Source: Bacillota bacterium (GTDB lineage: Bacteria; Bacillota; DSM-12270; Thermacetogeniales; Thermacetogeniaceae). From it: a stretch of DNA of 41,165 nucleotides. The stretch is from assembly GCA_029907475.1 (NCBI GenBank), contig JARYLU010000026.1:1-41165 (forward strand), in the 5' to 3' direction. Positions within the stretch are counted from its first letter, which is position 1; each line of letters begins with the position of its first letter. The position numbers were made by a program, and so were the translations under genes. The notes beneath the pieces are model-generated. The model was not told the origin of the DNA, ran no database searches, and was given only the letters and a program-made list of their open reading frames with translations. Positions 24,770-32,767 of the stretch are shown here, piece by piece.

Positions 24770-26308
24770 TCAACTCCCTGCCACTATTTTAACCGTTCCC
24801 TTTTTTCGGCCGGGCCAAACCCCTCCCGCTTCCTGCCAGGCCGCGAGGTAAGCAAGCGCCTCCGGATTAATCTCCTCGCCTGGACAGATCAGCGGAACCC
24901 CGGGAGGGTAGGGGGCAACAACCTCGGCGGCGACCTTCCCCCGCGCCGCAGCCAGGGGGGCCTCGCGCTGGGGAGCGAAAAAGGCCTCCCGCGGCGTCAT
25001 TAACTGGCGGGGTAAAGGAAGGTCGGGGGGTTCCGGGTAGGTGCTCGCCTGCCACTCCCTTCCGAAATCAACTGCGCGCGCCAGTGCGCCCAGGCCCGCG
25101 AGGAGGTCGGGGACAAGGCCCGAATCGGCCGGGCTCAGGATGAATAAGATGTTTTGAAAATCGGCCAGTTCAACCTGGATGCGCCGTTCCCGGCGCAGCC
25201 AGGCGGCCGCGCCAAAACCGGTGATCCCCAACCCTCTCACGTTAACGATCAAACGCGCCGGGTCGAAAGAAACCACCCCGGGGACCTCTTTTAACTCCTC
25301 ACCGGGCGCAAAAAGGCCGGGGATCTGGGAAACCCTGTACCGGAGTTCCATCCCCAGGGAGGCAACCTCCTCCCACTTCTCTTTTTCCCGGCAAAACTGG
25401 TGCCGCGCCACATCGAGGGAGGCCAGCAAGAGGTAGGAAGGGCTGCTCGACTGGACGATCCGGAGGGCCTGCTGGAGTTTCCCGGGGTCCGGGAGGGTTC
25501 CCCGGTGGTGAAGAAAGGCTGCCTGCGTAAAAGCTCCGAGCACCTTGTGCGCTCCCTGGGCGACGAGATCCGCCCCCGCCCTGAGGGCAGGAACCGGATA
25601 AGAGGTCCCGGCACAAAAATGAGTGCCGTGAGCCTCATCTACCAGCGCCAGGAACCCCCGTGCCTGGACCTTCTGGATCTGGATTTCGAGTGCCCCGGTC
25701 AGCCCGTAATAATTAGGATGAAGAAAAACCGCAGCCCGTCCCCCGGCCGCTTCAGAGTCGAGGGCGCGCTCCAGCTCTTCCGTTTCCAAAGCCCCGGGTA
25801 GACCCCAGGCCGGGTGTGCCCGGACAGGCAAATAAACAGGACTTGCCCCGGTTAAAATCAAGCCGTGGATCACCGCCTGGTGGCAGGCACGGGGAACGAG
25901 CACCCGATCCCCGGGGCCGCAGGTGGCGAGGAGCATGGCCAGAATTCCTGCAGTTGTGCCGTTAACCAAAAAAAATGTCTCCTGGGACCCGAAGGCACGG
26001 GCTGCATCAGACGCCGCCGCGCGAATAATTCCCTCGGGAGCCTGGAGGTTATCGAGACCCGGGAGCTCCGTCAGGTCCAGCCGAAAGACTTCCTCTCCCA
26101 GGAGAGCGCGCCAGGGGCGCCAGGCTCCCGCGCCCTGTTTGTGCCCCGGGACGTGAAAACTTAAATAGTTTCGTCCGGCATGGGCAAGGAGGCCTGTCAC
26201 AAGAGGGGGCCAGCCCCCTCCCGCGCCTCCGCCGCCTTGCGAGAAATGTCCGACCACCCGGGCTCTTTCGATTCCTTGTTTAGAATGTTCCTTGTTGCCA
26301 TCCAACAA
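24770..26308 (-). CDS. Orn/Lys/Arg decarboxylase family protein (YaaO-like)
   Basis: A 512-residue PLP-dependent fold-type I enzyme. Conserved blocks: SFHVPGHKQGAG, DLTELPGLDNLQAPEG, FFLVNGTTAGILAM, HPNYYGLTG, ALVDEAHGTHF and the PLP lysine in QGAHKVLGAFTQAAFLH. The C-terminal domain begins near YPEPPDLPLPRQLMTPREAFFAP. This group acts on lysine, arginine or ornithine; the substrate cannot be decided by eye. Start TTG 26308 (GAGGT upstream) is moderately supported; the N-terminal 30 residues, including a Gly run, are poorly conserved. Its position before tmk matches Bacillus yaaO. Confidence 0.9.
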   Translation of the reverse strand: MLDGNKEHSKQGIERARVVGHFSQGGGGAGGGWPPLVTGLLAHAGRNYLSFHVPGHKQGAGAWRPWRALLGEEVFRLDLTELPGLDNLQAPEGIIRAAASDAARAFGSQETFFLVNGTTAGILAMLLATCGPGDRVLVPRACHQAVIHGLILTGASPVYLPVRAHPAWGLPGALETEELERALDSEAAGGRAAVFLHPNYYGLTGALEIQIQKVQARGFLALVDEAHGTHFCAGTSYPVPALRAGADLVAQGAHKVLGAFTQAAFLHHRGTLPDPGKLQQALRIVQSSSPSYLLLASLDVARHQFCREKEKWEEVASLGMELRYRVSQIPGLFAPGEELKEVPGVVSFDPARLIVNVRGLGITGFGAAAWLRRERRIQVELADFQNILFILSPADSGLVPDLLAGLGALARAVDFGREWQASTYPEPPDLPLPRQLMTPREAFFAPQREAPLAAARGKVAAEVVAPYPPGVPLICPGEEINPEALAYLAAWQEAGGVWPGRKKGTVKIVAGS

Positions 26309-26599
26309 TTCCGACCTCGACTTCCGGGCATCTTGACCATATATTTTGGTTTTATTTTACCACATCCTTTAATAAAGCAACATCCCAAGCCCCGCGTTCC
26401 GGCGCTCCAGGCTGATACGCCCTAATTCCTCAAAACAGACGCTCATACCGCCCAGGCGGCACCATCGAAAGAATGAAAATAGCGGCCTCGAAGCCAACAC
26501 CTAAAAATTCTTTTTTCACAGAAAGGGATCCCAGGGTATTTTGAAAGGAAAGGAAAGCGGGTCATGAACAACGGTAAACACGCGGGACAAAAAAGCAGG
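26309..26599. other. Intergenic region between gin and the decarboxylase
   Basis: About 290 bases. The half next to the decarboxylase contains a minus-strand TTGCTT/TAAAAT promoter-like pair with a short 15-base spacer (around 26355-26375). The middle carries copy 2 of the dispersed repeat (26448-26482). The remaining 120 bases toward gin show no recognisable feature. Confidence 0.5.
26448..26482. repeat. Dispersed repeat, copy 2
   Basis: A perfect small hairpin CCGCC-CA-GGCGG (26448-26459) abuts 24 bases (26459-26482) identical to 2140-2163. A small hairpin at the same relative place in copy 1 has a different sequence, so the hairpin shape rather than the sequence may be kept. Confidence 0.7.
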
Positions 26600-26833
26600 T
26601 TAGGGCTTCACACGTGCCCAAATTTTTTTAATTTTTTCTTTTAAATGGAAATAGCGGCTGTCTCCCACCTGGGCGCGCACGATTTCCTCTTCACAGGGGG
26701 CGCACAGGAAACGGCCCGAAACCAGGATCCCCCCTGCAATTCCTCGAGGCGGAGTTCGCTCACAAATCACACAAACAGGCAAGAGGATGCCCCTTTTTGC
26801 CGGGAAATGGGGTTTTAATTTTTCCGGAGCCAT
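26600..26833 (-). CDS. csfB: Anti-sigma-G factor Gin (CsfB)
   Basis: A 77-residue protein with two cysteine pairs, CVIC (C21, C24) and CAPC, matching the zinc-binding Gin family, followed by EEEIVRAQVGDSRYFHLKEKIKKIW. Gin inhibits sigma-G and sigma-E at the wrong time or place in Bacillus sporulation. Position upstream of the yaaO-tmk operon is as in Bacillus csfB. ATG 26833 follows AGGTG. Promoter-like TTGAAA and TATAAT are present upstream with a short spacer. Confidence 0.88.
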   Translation of the reverse strand: MAPEKLKPHFPAKRGILLPVCVICERTPPRGIAGGILVSGRFLCAPCEEEIVRAQVGDSRYFHLKEKIKKIWARVKP

Positions 26834-26869
26834 TTTCTAACACCTGCCTCATTCCACTCTCTAATATTT

Positions 26870-26896
26870 ATTATACGCGATAAGCGTTTTTTTCAA
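26870..26896 (-). promoter_or_regulatory. Promoter-like sequence of gin
   Basis: On the minus strand TTGAAA (26896-26891), a 15-base spacer and TATAAT (26875-26870). The spacer is short for sigma-A; in Bacillus csfB is expressed from a sigma-F promoter, which I could not recognise here. Confidence 0.4.
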
Positions 26897-26976
26897 CCCC
26901 CTTTTTCAATCCCTGTTCCTCTCTTTTTCCCTTCTCCTCTTCCAGGGACTTCCAACTACTGCTCTCCTGAAGGGCA

Positions 26977-27549
26977 CTACGCCACCCTCATCCCTGCTAC
27001 CAAATCGAACCCCACCTGGAGGGCGCGGAAATTCAGGTCGCGCAGTTCAGGGCTTTTTTCAAACTTGTAGCCGAGCCTTTTTTCGATGGCTTCCCGGGCC
27101 TTCTCCGGCGTCACGACCCCGGTTGCACCAATGACGGCGCCCATGATCAGCACGTTAAAGGCGCGCGGGTGGAGATCGCGGTTGGCCGTTTCCAGTGCCG
27201 GAATTGCAAGTACTTTCCGGGCGTTTTTGGGCAGATCTGCTTCGGCTCCCGGAATTGAGGTATCGTAAACGAAAATTGTCTCCGGCCCCACGTGCATTTG
27301 CACGCGGCGGACGGCCCGGTCACTCAGGGCAACCACAATGTCTCCGGTCCTGAACTTCGGCGAACCGATCCTTTCGTCCCCGATTTGCACAAAAGCAACG
27401 GAAACCCCGCCCCGCTGTTCGATCCCGAAGTTGGGGATGTACAGGGCCTCTTTTCCTTCCAGGGCGGCGGCCTCGGTTAAGATCTCGGCAACAGACTGGA
27501 TGCCCTGCCCGCCTTCCCCTGCAATGACAATTTTGACGGCTTCGCCCAT
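26977..27549 (-). CDS. 2-oxoacid:ferredoxin oxidoreductase, gamma subunit
   Basis: A 190-residue gamma subunit. The N-terminal IAGEGGQGIQS (residues 9-19) is the typical glycine-rich motif; IEQRGGVSVAFVQIG and NVLIMGAVIGATGVV are conserved blocks. The subunit helps form the CoA-binding part of these enzymes. ATG 27549 is three bases from the end of the beta gene. It is the last gene of the korA-korB-korC operon. Substrate specificity (2-oxoglutarate or a branched-chain 2-oxoacid) cannot be settled here. Confidence 0.9.
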   Translation of the reverse strand: MGEAVKIVIAGEGGQGIQSVAEILTEAAALEGKEALYIPNFGIEQRGGVSVAFVQIGDERIGSPKFRTGDIVVALSDRAVRRVQMHVGPETIFVYDTSIPGAEADLPKNARKVLAIPALETANRDLHPRAFNVLIMGAVIGATGVVTPEKAREAIEKRLGYKFEKSPELRDLNFRALQVGFDLVAGMRVA

Positions 27550-27552
27550 CTC

Positions 27553-28302
27553 CTATTCCTCCTTGCCACCGGGCACTTTCAGCTCGCCAGGCGGAAAATA
27601 TTTCGGCATCGTCTCCTCGAGAAACCCCCAGGTCTGCTCGGCATCGGTTCGCCAGTTCGTCGGGCAGGTTGAAAGAACTTCGACAAAAGAGAAGCCGCGC
27701 CCTGCCATCTGGTTCTCGATGGCTTTTCTCAGGCAGTTCTTCAGCTGCCGGAAACGGCCCACGCTCCCTCTTGCTACATAAGCCCCTGCGTGGGAAATCG
27801 CCGCCACCATTTCGGGGCCCAGCATGGGAGAGCCGGTTTCCTCGACATCTCTCCCATACGGGGTGGTTTCGGTTTTCTGGCCCGGTACCGTGGTGGGAGC
27901 CATCTGCCCCCCCGTCATGGCGTAGGTGGTGTTGTTGACCAGGATGCAGGTGATCAGGTCGTTGCGGGTGGCCGCGTTCACCAGGTGCTGGGAACCGATG
28001 GCATACCCTCCCCCGTCCCCCATATAAGCAACAGTGAGGAGTTCGGGCCGGGCGCGCTTGATTCCGACCATCACCGGAGTCGTCCTGCCGTGGTGGGTCT
28101 GGACGGTATCCACGTTAAAGAAATCCCAGGCCAAAAGGGAGCAGCCGATATCGCACCCGAAAACGAGGCGGTCCTGGACCCCCAGCTCATCTATCGCCTG
28201 GCCCAGCGCCTTTAAAACAAGGCCGTGCCCGCAGCCGGGACAAAATTTATGGGGCTTCGTGGCCGGATTCCAGCTCTTTGGCATTTTCGGTAAAATTTCC
28301 AC
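27553..28302 (-). CDS. 2-oxoacid:ferredoxin oxidoreductase, beta subunit
   Basis: A 249-residue thiamine diphosphate-binding subunit. CPGCGHG (about 21-27) supplies cysteines of the proximal [4Fe-4S] cluster together with FGCDIGCS; the ThDP motif is GDGGGYAIGSQHLVNAATRNDL...LVNNTTYAMTGGQ. Start GTG 28302 lies three bases after the alpha stop. TTVPGQKTETTPYGRD is typical of KorB/VorA-like proteins. It catalyses reversible oxidative decarboxylation of a 2-oxoacid to acyl-CoA with ferredoxin. Confidence 0.92.
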   Translation of the reverse strand: MEILPKMPKSWNPATKPHKFCPGCGHGLVLKALGQAIDELGVQDRLVFGCDIGCSLLAWDFFNVDTVQTHHGRTTPVMVGIKRARPELLTVAYMGDGGGYAIGSQHLVNAATRNDLITCILVNNTTYAMTGGQMAPTTVPGQKTETTPYGRDVEETGSPMLGPEMVAAISHAGAYVARGSVGRFRQLKNCLRKAIENQMAGRGFSFVEVLSTCPTNWRTDAEQTWGFLEETMPKYFPPGELKVPGGKEE

Positions 28303-28305
28303 GGC

Positions 28306-29409
28306 TCACCCTTCCTTTCCCGCCAGGAGGGCCCTGCATTTCTCGGCTACCTCTTCCGGGGTGATTCCCACTCCCGGGCGGAACAGCGTTCGGACCGGTA
28401 CACCGGACCCGTAAAGATTTTCCAGCACGAGCTTGTTTAACTGGCCGTACGCCGACTCTACCACCAGCAGTTGCTCTGCGCCCTGCGCCGCCTCCCGCAA
28501 CTGCGCCCCGGGAAAGGGGCGAAGCGTGATCGGGCGGAAATACCCGACCCTCTCCCCCTGATTTACCAGTTCCCTGACGGCCATCGCCACCGAGCGGAAA
28601 ACAATCCCGTGGGCGACCACCAAAAGGCCGGCTTCCCCGGCGTTAAAGGCATCTGCCTCGACAATTTCGGGAGCCGCCGCCTCGTATTCCTCAATATCCT
28701 TCCCCAGAGCGGCCAGGAGTTCTTCTTCGACGCTGAAGGCATTGCGCAGGTGGGCGGGAGGCCGGTCGGTTCCGGGCATTCCCGGCTTACCGACCAGCGG
28801 TTCGGACGGGACCATCTCGATCCCGCGTTCCGCGGGATCGTAAATCACCAGCGACTCCCGCATTTTTGCCTGGTAGCCGTCGGCCAGCACAAAGGTCGGA
28901 AAGCGGTATTTCCACGCCGCATTAAAAGCCTTGACGGTGTAGTCGAAGAGTTCCTGGTGGAAAGCCGTCGAGTAAACAAGCCGCAGTCCCTCTCCGTTGC
29001 CCCCGAAACAGGTCAGGGTTACCTCCTGCTGGGAGTAAATCACCGTTGCGGTCGAGGGGCCGCCCCGCTGCTGGACGACAACGACAACAGGAATCCGCAT
29101 CGCCTCCGCCATCGAAAGCGGCTCCTGCATGAGCACATTACCCGGGCCCGCGGTCGCCGTAAAGGCCCGCTTCCCGGCAAGAACCCCTCCGATCGTGGTA
29201 AATCCTGCCGACAGTTCATCTTCGGTTTGCAAGAATTTTTTTCCGAACCTGGGACCGAGCCGCGTCCAGTAGTGCATAATCTCGTTCTGAGGGGTGATGG
29301 GATACCCGTACATGATCTCAGCCCCGGCGGCAAGCGCTCCCCAGGCCACCACCTCGTTGCCGGTCATAAAGGTTTTCCTGGACCCCTCAACCGGTTTCGC
29401 GCCATTCAA
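28306..29409 (-). CDS. 2-oxoacid:ferredoxin oxidoreductase, alpha subunit
   Basis: A 367-residue pyrimidine/transketolase-type subunit. Conserved: GNEVVAWGALAAGAEIMYGYPITPQNEI, TEDELSAGFTTIGGVLAGKRAFTATAGPG, VVVVQQRGGPSTATVIYSQQEV, and in the C-terminal transketolase domain YFRPITLRPFPGAQL. The start is TTG 29409, preceded by GGGAGGTG and a T-run. It heads the kor operon. No ferredoxin-like delta subunit is encoded in this operon, unlike the por operon. Confidence 0.92.
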   Translation of the reverse strand: MNGAKPVEGSRKTFMTGNEVVAWGALAAGAEIMYGYPITPQNEIMHYWTRLGPRFGKKFLQTEDELSAGFTTIGGVLAGKRAFTATAGPGNVLMQEPLSMAEAMRIPVVVVVQQRGGPSTATVIYSQQEVTLTCFGGNGEGLRLVYSTAFHQELFDYTVKAFNAAWKYRFPTFVLADGYQAKMRESLVIYDPAERGIEMVPSEPLVGKPGMPGTDRPPAHLRNAFSVEEELLAALGKDIEEYEAAAPEIVEADAFNAGEAGLLVVAHGIVFRSVAMAVRELVNQGERVGYFRPITLRPFPGAQLREAAQGAEQLLVVESAYGQLNKLVLENLYGSGVPVRTLFRPGVGITPEEVAEKCRALLAGKEG

Positions 29410-29480
29410 AAAAAAACACCTCCCGGGAAAATAACCCCTCTCTCAGTTTTTCCCGGGCCCTGCTCTTTTCATTCACGCCC

Positions 29481-29508
29481 CTTATAAACTTTGAACAAAC
29501 TTTAGCAA
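29481..29508 (-). promoter_or_regulatory. Candidate promoter of the kor operon
   Basis: On the minus strand TTGCTA (29508-29503), a 16-base spacer and TATAAG (29486-29481), about 70 bases before the alpha start. Confidence 0.5.
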
Positions 29509-29599
29509 CCTGGCCTAAGAAGCGATTTTGCCACCTGTCTGGCCGGTAGCCGGAAGTCCAGGTTATATAGTGATAACGGCCTGAATCGTGCACAAATCA

Positions 29600-29625
29600 A
29601 GAGGCCCCGGATGAGCCGGGGCCCC
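29600..29625 (-). terminator. Hairpin between the por and kor operons
   Basis: Perfect 8-bp stem GGCCCCGG / CCGGGGCC (29603-29610, 29616-29623) with a 5-base loop, about 45 bases after the porB stop. On the minus strand it is followed by TCTTGATTTGT, a poor T-run, so termination may be partial. Confidence 0.6.
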
Positions 29626-29665
29626 TGGATACTTTATTATAGTGCAAGGAATAACCGTCTGCCGC

Positions 29666-30595
29666 TCAGCTTTTCCCGGCCAACTTGAGGAGGCGGTTCC
29701 AGCGCCGGTCGGTCTCCGCCTGCAGTTCCTCGATCAGGTGCTCGTTTCCCGGCCGGAAGAAGTGCTCAAAGCGGCCCTGGGGCTTCAGGTACTCGGTTAC
29801 AGGTAGTTTGTTTTTGGGGATGTAGTTAACCGTCCACTTTTCCCCCTGCTCTTCCACCTCGTAAAGGGGGAAGACGCAGGCCTCTGTAGCAAGCCGCGCG
29901 ATCTCGATGGTTTCTGAGGCAGGGTAGCGCCAGCCGCGCGGGCAGGGGGACTGGATGTTGATGAAAGAGGGTCCCTGGTGGTTCAGGGCCTTTTCCACTT
30001 TCCGCATGAGATCCCGCCACCTGTGGGGTGAGGCGTTTGCGGCATACGCCCCGTGCGCGGCGGCGATGCGAATCATGTCTTTCTGGTGCTGCTGTTTCCC
30101 TTTCTGGGCCTCGCCCACATGGCTCGTTGTGGTCCAGGCCCCAAAGGGGGTAGAGCCTGAACGCTGGATCCCGGTGTTCATGTAGGCGCCGTTGTCGTAG
30201 CAGATGTACAGGCACCTGTGGCCGCGCTCGAGCATTCCCGAGATCGCCTGGAGGCCGATATCGTAGGTGCCGCCGTCCCCCCCGACGGCAATGAGGCTGA
30301 TCTCCTGGTCTGCCAGCCTGCCTTTTCTCTTCAGGGCGCGGATGGCTCCCTCAACACCCGAGGCGACGGCAGCTGCGTTTTCGAAGGCAGAGTGGTAGTA
30401 AGGGATGCGCCACGAGGAGTAGGGGATGATTGCTGTTGTGATGTAGAGGCAGCCGGTGGCGTTGACGATAACCGGGCAGTGGGGCGCAGCCAGCAGGACC
30501 TGCCTGACGATGATCGGGGCGGCGCACCCGGCGCAGGTGCGCGTACCGCCGGTGATTTTTGCTTCTCTCGTGCTCAGTTCTTTTAAAGTGGCCAT
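29666..30595 (-). CDS. porB: Pyruvate:ferredoxin oxidoreductase, beta subunit
   Basis: A 309-residue ThDP-binding subunit. N-terminal RTCAGCAAPIIVRQ gives two cysteines of the cluster, with further cysteines in VNATGCLY and later CPRGWRYP; the ThDP motif is GGDGGTYDIGLQAISGMLERGHRCLYICYDNGAYMNTGIQRS, and the conserved STPFGAWTT follows. These are typical of four-subunit PorB. ATG 30595 is adjacent to the porA stop (TAGATG). Catalyses pyruvate to acetyl-CoA, CO2 and reduced ferredoxin, or the reverse in acetogens. Confidence 0.93.
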   Translation of the reverse strand: MATLKELSTREAKITGGTRTCAGCAAPIIVRQVLLAAPHCPVIVNATGCLYITTAIIPYSSWRIPYYHSAFENAAAVASGVEGAIRALKRKGRLADQEISLIAVGGDGGTYDIGLQAISGMLERGHRCLYICYDNGAYMNTGIQRSGSTPFGAWTTTSHVGEAQKGKQQHQKDMIRIAAAHGAYAANASPHRWRDLMRKVEKALNHQGPSFINIQSPCPRGWRYPASETIEIARLATEACVFPLYEVEEQGEKWTVNYIPKNKLPVTEYLKPQGRFEHFFRPGNEHLIEELQAETDRRWNRLLKLAGKS

Positions 30596-31795
30596 CTATT
30601 GCCACCCCCTCAGATCCAGGTAGTTGAGAATTCTGTCAATCCGCCCGGTTTCCGCGATTTGCTGCAGGTGGTTGTAAATCCTGGTGATGCTCTTGGGCGG
30701 GACATCCCGGCCGCCCAGGCCGGCGACGTAGCTGATCAGGCTGGCCTTTACGCCTTGATGGTAGAGGGCCCCGAGTACGTCAGAGAAGAGGGCGGGCCCC
30801 GGCGCACCCGGCGAGATGGCCTTCTCCAGGACGGCGGCTGCTTTCACGTTTTTCAGGGCGGCTGCCACGGCTTCGACGGGGAAGGGGCGAAAGAGTTTGA
30901 TTTTCAGCGATCCGGCCCTGATTCCTTCTTCCCGGAGCCTGTCGACGACAAACCTGGTCGTCCCGGCCAGGGAGCCCAGGGTGATGACCGCCACTTCTGC
31001 GTCATCGATCCGGTAGGCTTCGACGATACCGTAGCCCCGGCCGAACTTTGTCCCGAATTCCTGGTCGACTGCCGCGACCTTTTCCAGGGCGCGGTCAAGG
31101 GCGTATGACTGGGCATACCTGTGCTCGAAGTAGTACTCGGGCATGGCGGCCGCGCCCAGGGTAATGGGTTTGGTGAGATCGAGGAGGTTGGTGCGCGGCC
31201 TGAATTCCCCGATGAAGTCCTTGACCTCGGTGTCGGAGAGGAGCTCAAGGCGCTCCATGCTGTGGCTCAGGATGAATCCGTCCAGGCAGACCATCACCGG
31301 CAGCTGGACTTCGGGGTGTTCGGCAATCCGGATGCCTTGAATTGTGGTGTCGTAGACCTCCTGGACGCTTTCGCAGTAGAGTTGAATCCAGCCGGCGTCG
31401 CGCGAGCCGAAGGTGTCGCTCTGGTCGTTGTGAATGTTTAAGGGCGCCGAAAGGGCGCGGTTGACGTTGATCATGACGATGGGGAGGCGGTTGGCCGCCG
31501 TAATGTAGAGCATTTCGTGCATGAGGGCGAGGCCCTGGGAAGAGGTGGCGGTCATGGTGCGCGCCCCGGCGGCGGAAGAACCGCAGCAGGCGCTGATGGC
31601 GCTGTGCTCACTCTCCACGCAGATGAATTCTGTGTTCACCAGGCCCTCGGCAACGTACTCGGCGAATTTCTCCACAATTTCGGTCTGCGGGGTAATGGGG
31701 TAGGCCGCCACCACATCCGGATCGATCTGGCGCATCGCCTCGGCGGCAGCGCCGTCACCCGTCAGGCCGACTACTTTTCGCGTTAAGAGCTTCAC
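30596..31795 (-). CDS. porA: Pyruvate:ferredoxin oxidoreductase, alpha subunit
   Basis: A 399-residue alpha subunit. Motifs: LTGDGAAAEAMRQIDPDVVAAYPITPQTEIVEKFAEYV, FICVESEHSAISACCGSSAAGARTMTATSSQGLALMHEMLY, NVNRALSAPLNIHNDQSDTFGSRDAGWIQLYCES and MVCLDGFILSHSMERLE. GTG 31795 is used: earlier codons would overlap the ferredoxin gene, whose stop lies five bases upstream. Length is normal for PorA (about 390-400). Confidence 0.92.
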   Translation of the reverse strand: MKLLTRKVVGLTGDGAAAEAMRQIDPDVVAAYPITPQTEIVEKFAEYVAEGLVNTEFICVESEHSAISACCGSSAAGARTMTATSSQGLALMHEMLYITAANRLPIVMINVNRALSAPLNIHNDQSDTFGSRDAGWIQLYCESVQEVYDTTIQGIRIAEHPEVQLPVMVCLDGFILSHSMERLELLSDTEVKDFIGEFRPRTNLLDLTKPITLGAAAMPEYYFEHRYAQSYALDRALEKVAAVDQEFGTKFGRGYGIVEAYRIDDAEVAVITLGSLAGTTRFVVDRLREEGIRAGSLKIKLFRPFPVEAVAAALKNVKAAAVLEKAISPGAPGPALFSDVLGALYHQGVKASLISYVAGLGGRDVPPKSITRIYNHLQQIAETGRIDRILNYLDLRGWQ

Positions 31796-31799
31796 TTCC

Positions 31800-32129
31800 T
31801 CACTCTCCCTCCTTAAGAGGCCCGGCGCCCTCGGCCATCTTGATGGCCTCCTGCGGGCATTCGGTGCTGCAAATTCCGCAGCCTTTGCATAGAGACTCGT
31901 CAAATCCGGCCATCTTGCCGTCTTTTACCCGGATTGCGGAGTCGGGACAGTAGATCCAGCAAAAGAGGCAAGAGGTGCATTTTTCCGGATCGAGGACTGG
32001 GTGCTGGCTGCGCCAGCCTCCGGTTTTGAAATCGTCGGAACCCTCGGAAAGAAGCGCCCACCCCAGGGGTATTTCGTCCCAGGCGGGGAGCTTCGCTTTA
32101 TCGAGCTTCCTGATGGAGTCATCTTTCAT
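31800..32129 (-). CDS. porD: Pyruvate:ferredoxin oxidoreductase, ferredoxin-like delta subunit
   Basis: A 109-residue protein with two [4Fe-4S] motifs: CTSCLFCWIYCP (C51-C61) and CKGCGICSTECP (C81-C91). The N-terminal 45 residues (AWDEIPLGWALLSEGSDDFKTGGWRSQ HP) are the usual delta-subunit extension that contacts the other subunits. The ATG overlaps the porC stop (ATGA), so translation is coupled. It passes electrons from the ThDP site cluster to external ferredoxin. Confidence 0.94.
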   Translation of the reverse strand: MKDDSIRKLDKAKLPAWDEIPLGWALLSEGSDDFKTGGWRSQHPVLDPEKCTSCLFCWIYCPDSAIRVKDGKMAGFDESLCKGCGICSTECPQEAIKMAEGAGPLKEGE

Positions 32130-32692
32130 GCTTCCCGGACCTCCTCGTAAGCCCGCCTGATGGCGTTGAGATTTTGCCGGATCAGTTCCGGTTTAAAGCG
32201 CTGGGAAAACTGCTCTTCGAACTCAGAAAGGACGCTTTCCAGGCTGATCAGCCCTGTGACCTTGACCAGGGCTCCTGCCATCGGGGTATTGGGCATCACC
32301 CGCCCCAGTTCTTCGCGCGAGATCCGGTCGGCGTCTACTGCGAAGACTCTGCGCTGCGTACCGTTTTTCAGTTCTTGGGGAATGCCGGTGTGGTTCACGA
32401 TAGAAGTTCCGCCTGTTTTGAGGTTCTGGGTGACCTTAACAACTCCGAGAAGGCTGGGATCAAGGACGACAACGACATCGGGTTCTTCGATGGCACAGTG
32501 CAGGTTGATGGGTTCGTTGCTGATGCGGGTGAAGGCTACCACAGGCGCGCCCAATCTTTCGGGGCCGAAAAACGGGAAGGCCTGAAAGTAGAGGTTTTCT
32601 CTGATGGCTGAAGAAGCCAGAAAGCGGGAGGCCAGAACAACTCCCTGGCCGCCACGGCCATGCCACCTGATCTCAAGCATTTTACTCGACAA
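32126..32692 (-). CDS. porC: Pyruvate:ferredoxin oxidoreductase, gamma subunit
   Basis: A 188-residue gamma subunit beginning at TTG 32692 with GAGAGGGGGG eight bases upstream (ATG 32680 is an alternative four codons on). RWHGRGGQGVVLASRFLASSAI is the family N-terminus; FPFFGPERLGAPVVAFTRIS and TPMAGALVKVTGLISLE are conserved. Order porC-porD-porA-porB is the common four-subunit arrangement. Confidence 0.92.
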   Translation of the reverse strand: MSSKMLEIRWHGRGGQGVVLASRFLASSAIRENLYFQAFPFFGPERLGAPVVAFTRISNEPINLHCAIEEPDVVVVLDPSLLGVVKVTQNLKTGGTSIVNHTGIPQELKNGTQRRVFAVDADRISREELGRVMPNTPMAGALVKVTGLISLESVLSEFEEQFSQRFKPELIRQNLNAIRRAYEEVREA

Positions 32693-32767
32693 ATTCTTTA
32701 CCCCCCTCTCCCACTTTTTGCTTTTTTTTCTTTCGGAAACCCCGTAAGAGCTCCCGGAAATCACGTT

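Noticed and set aside
28471-29487. Long plus-strand open frame of about 338 codons
   Set aside because: It lies wholly antisense to the well-conserved kor alpha subunit gene and looks like a GC-rich shadow frame.
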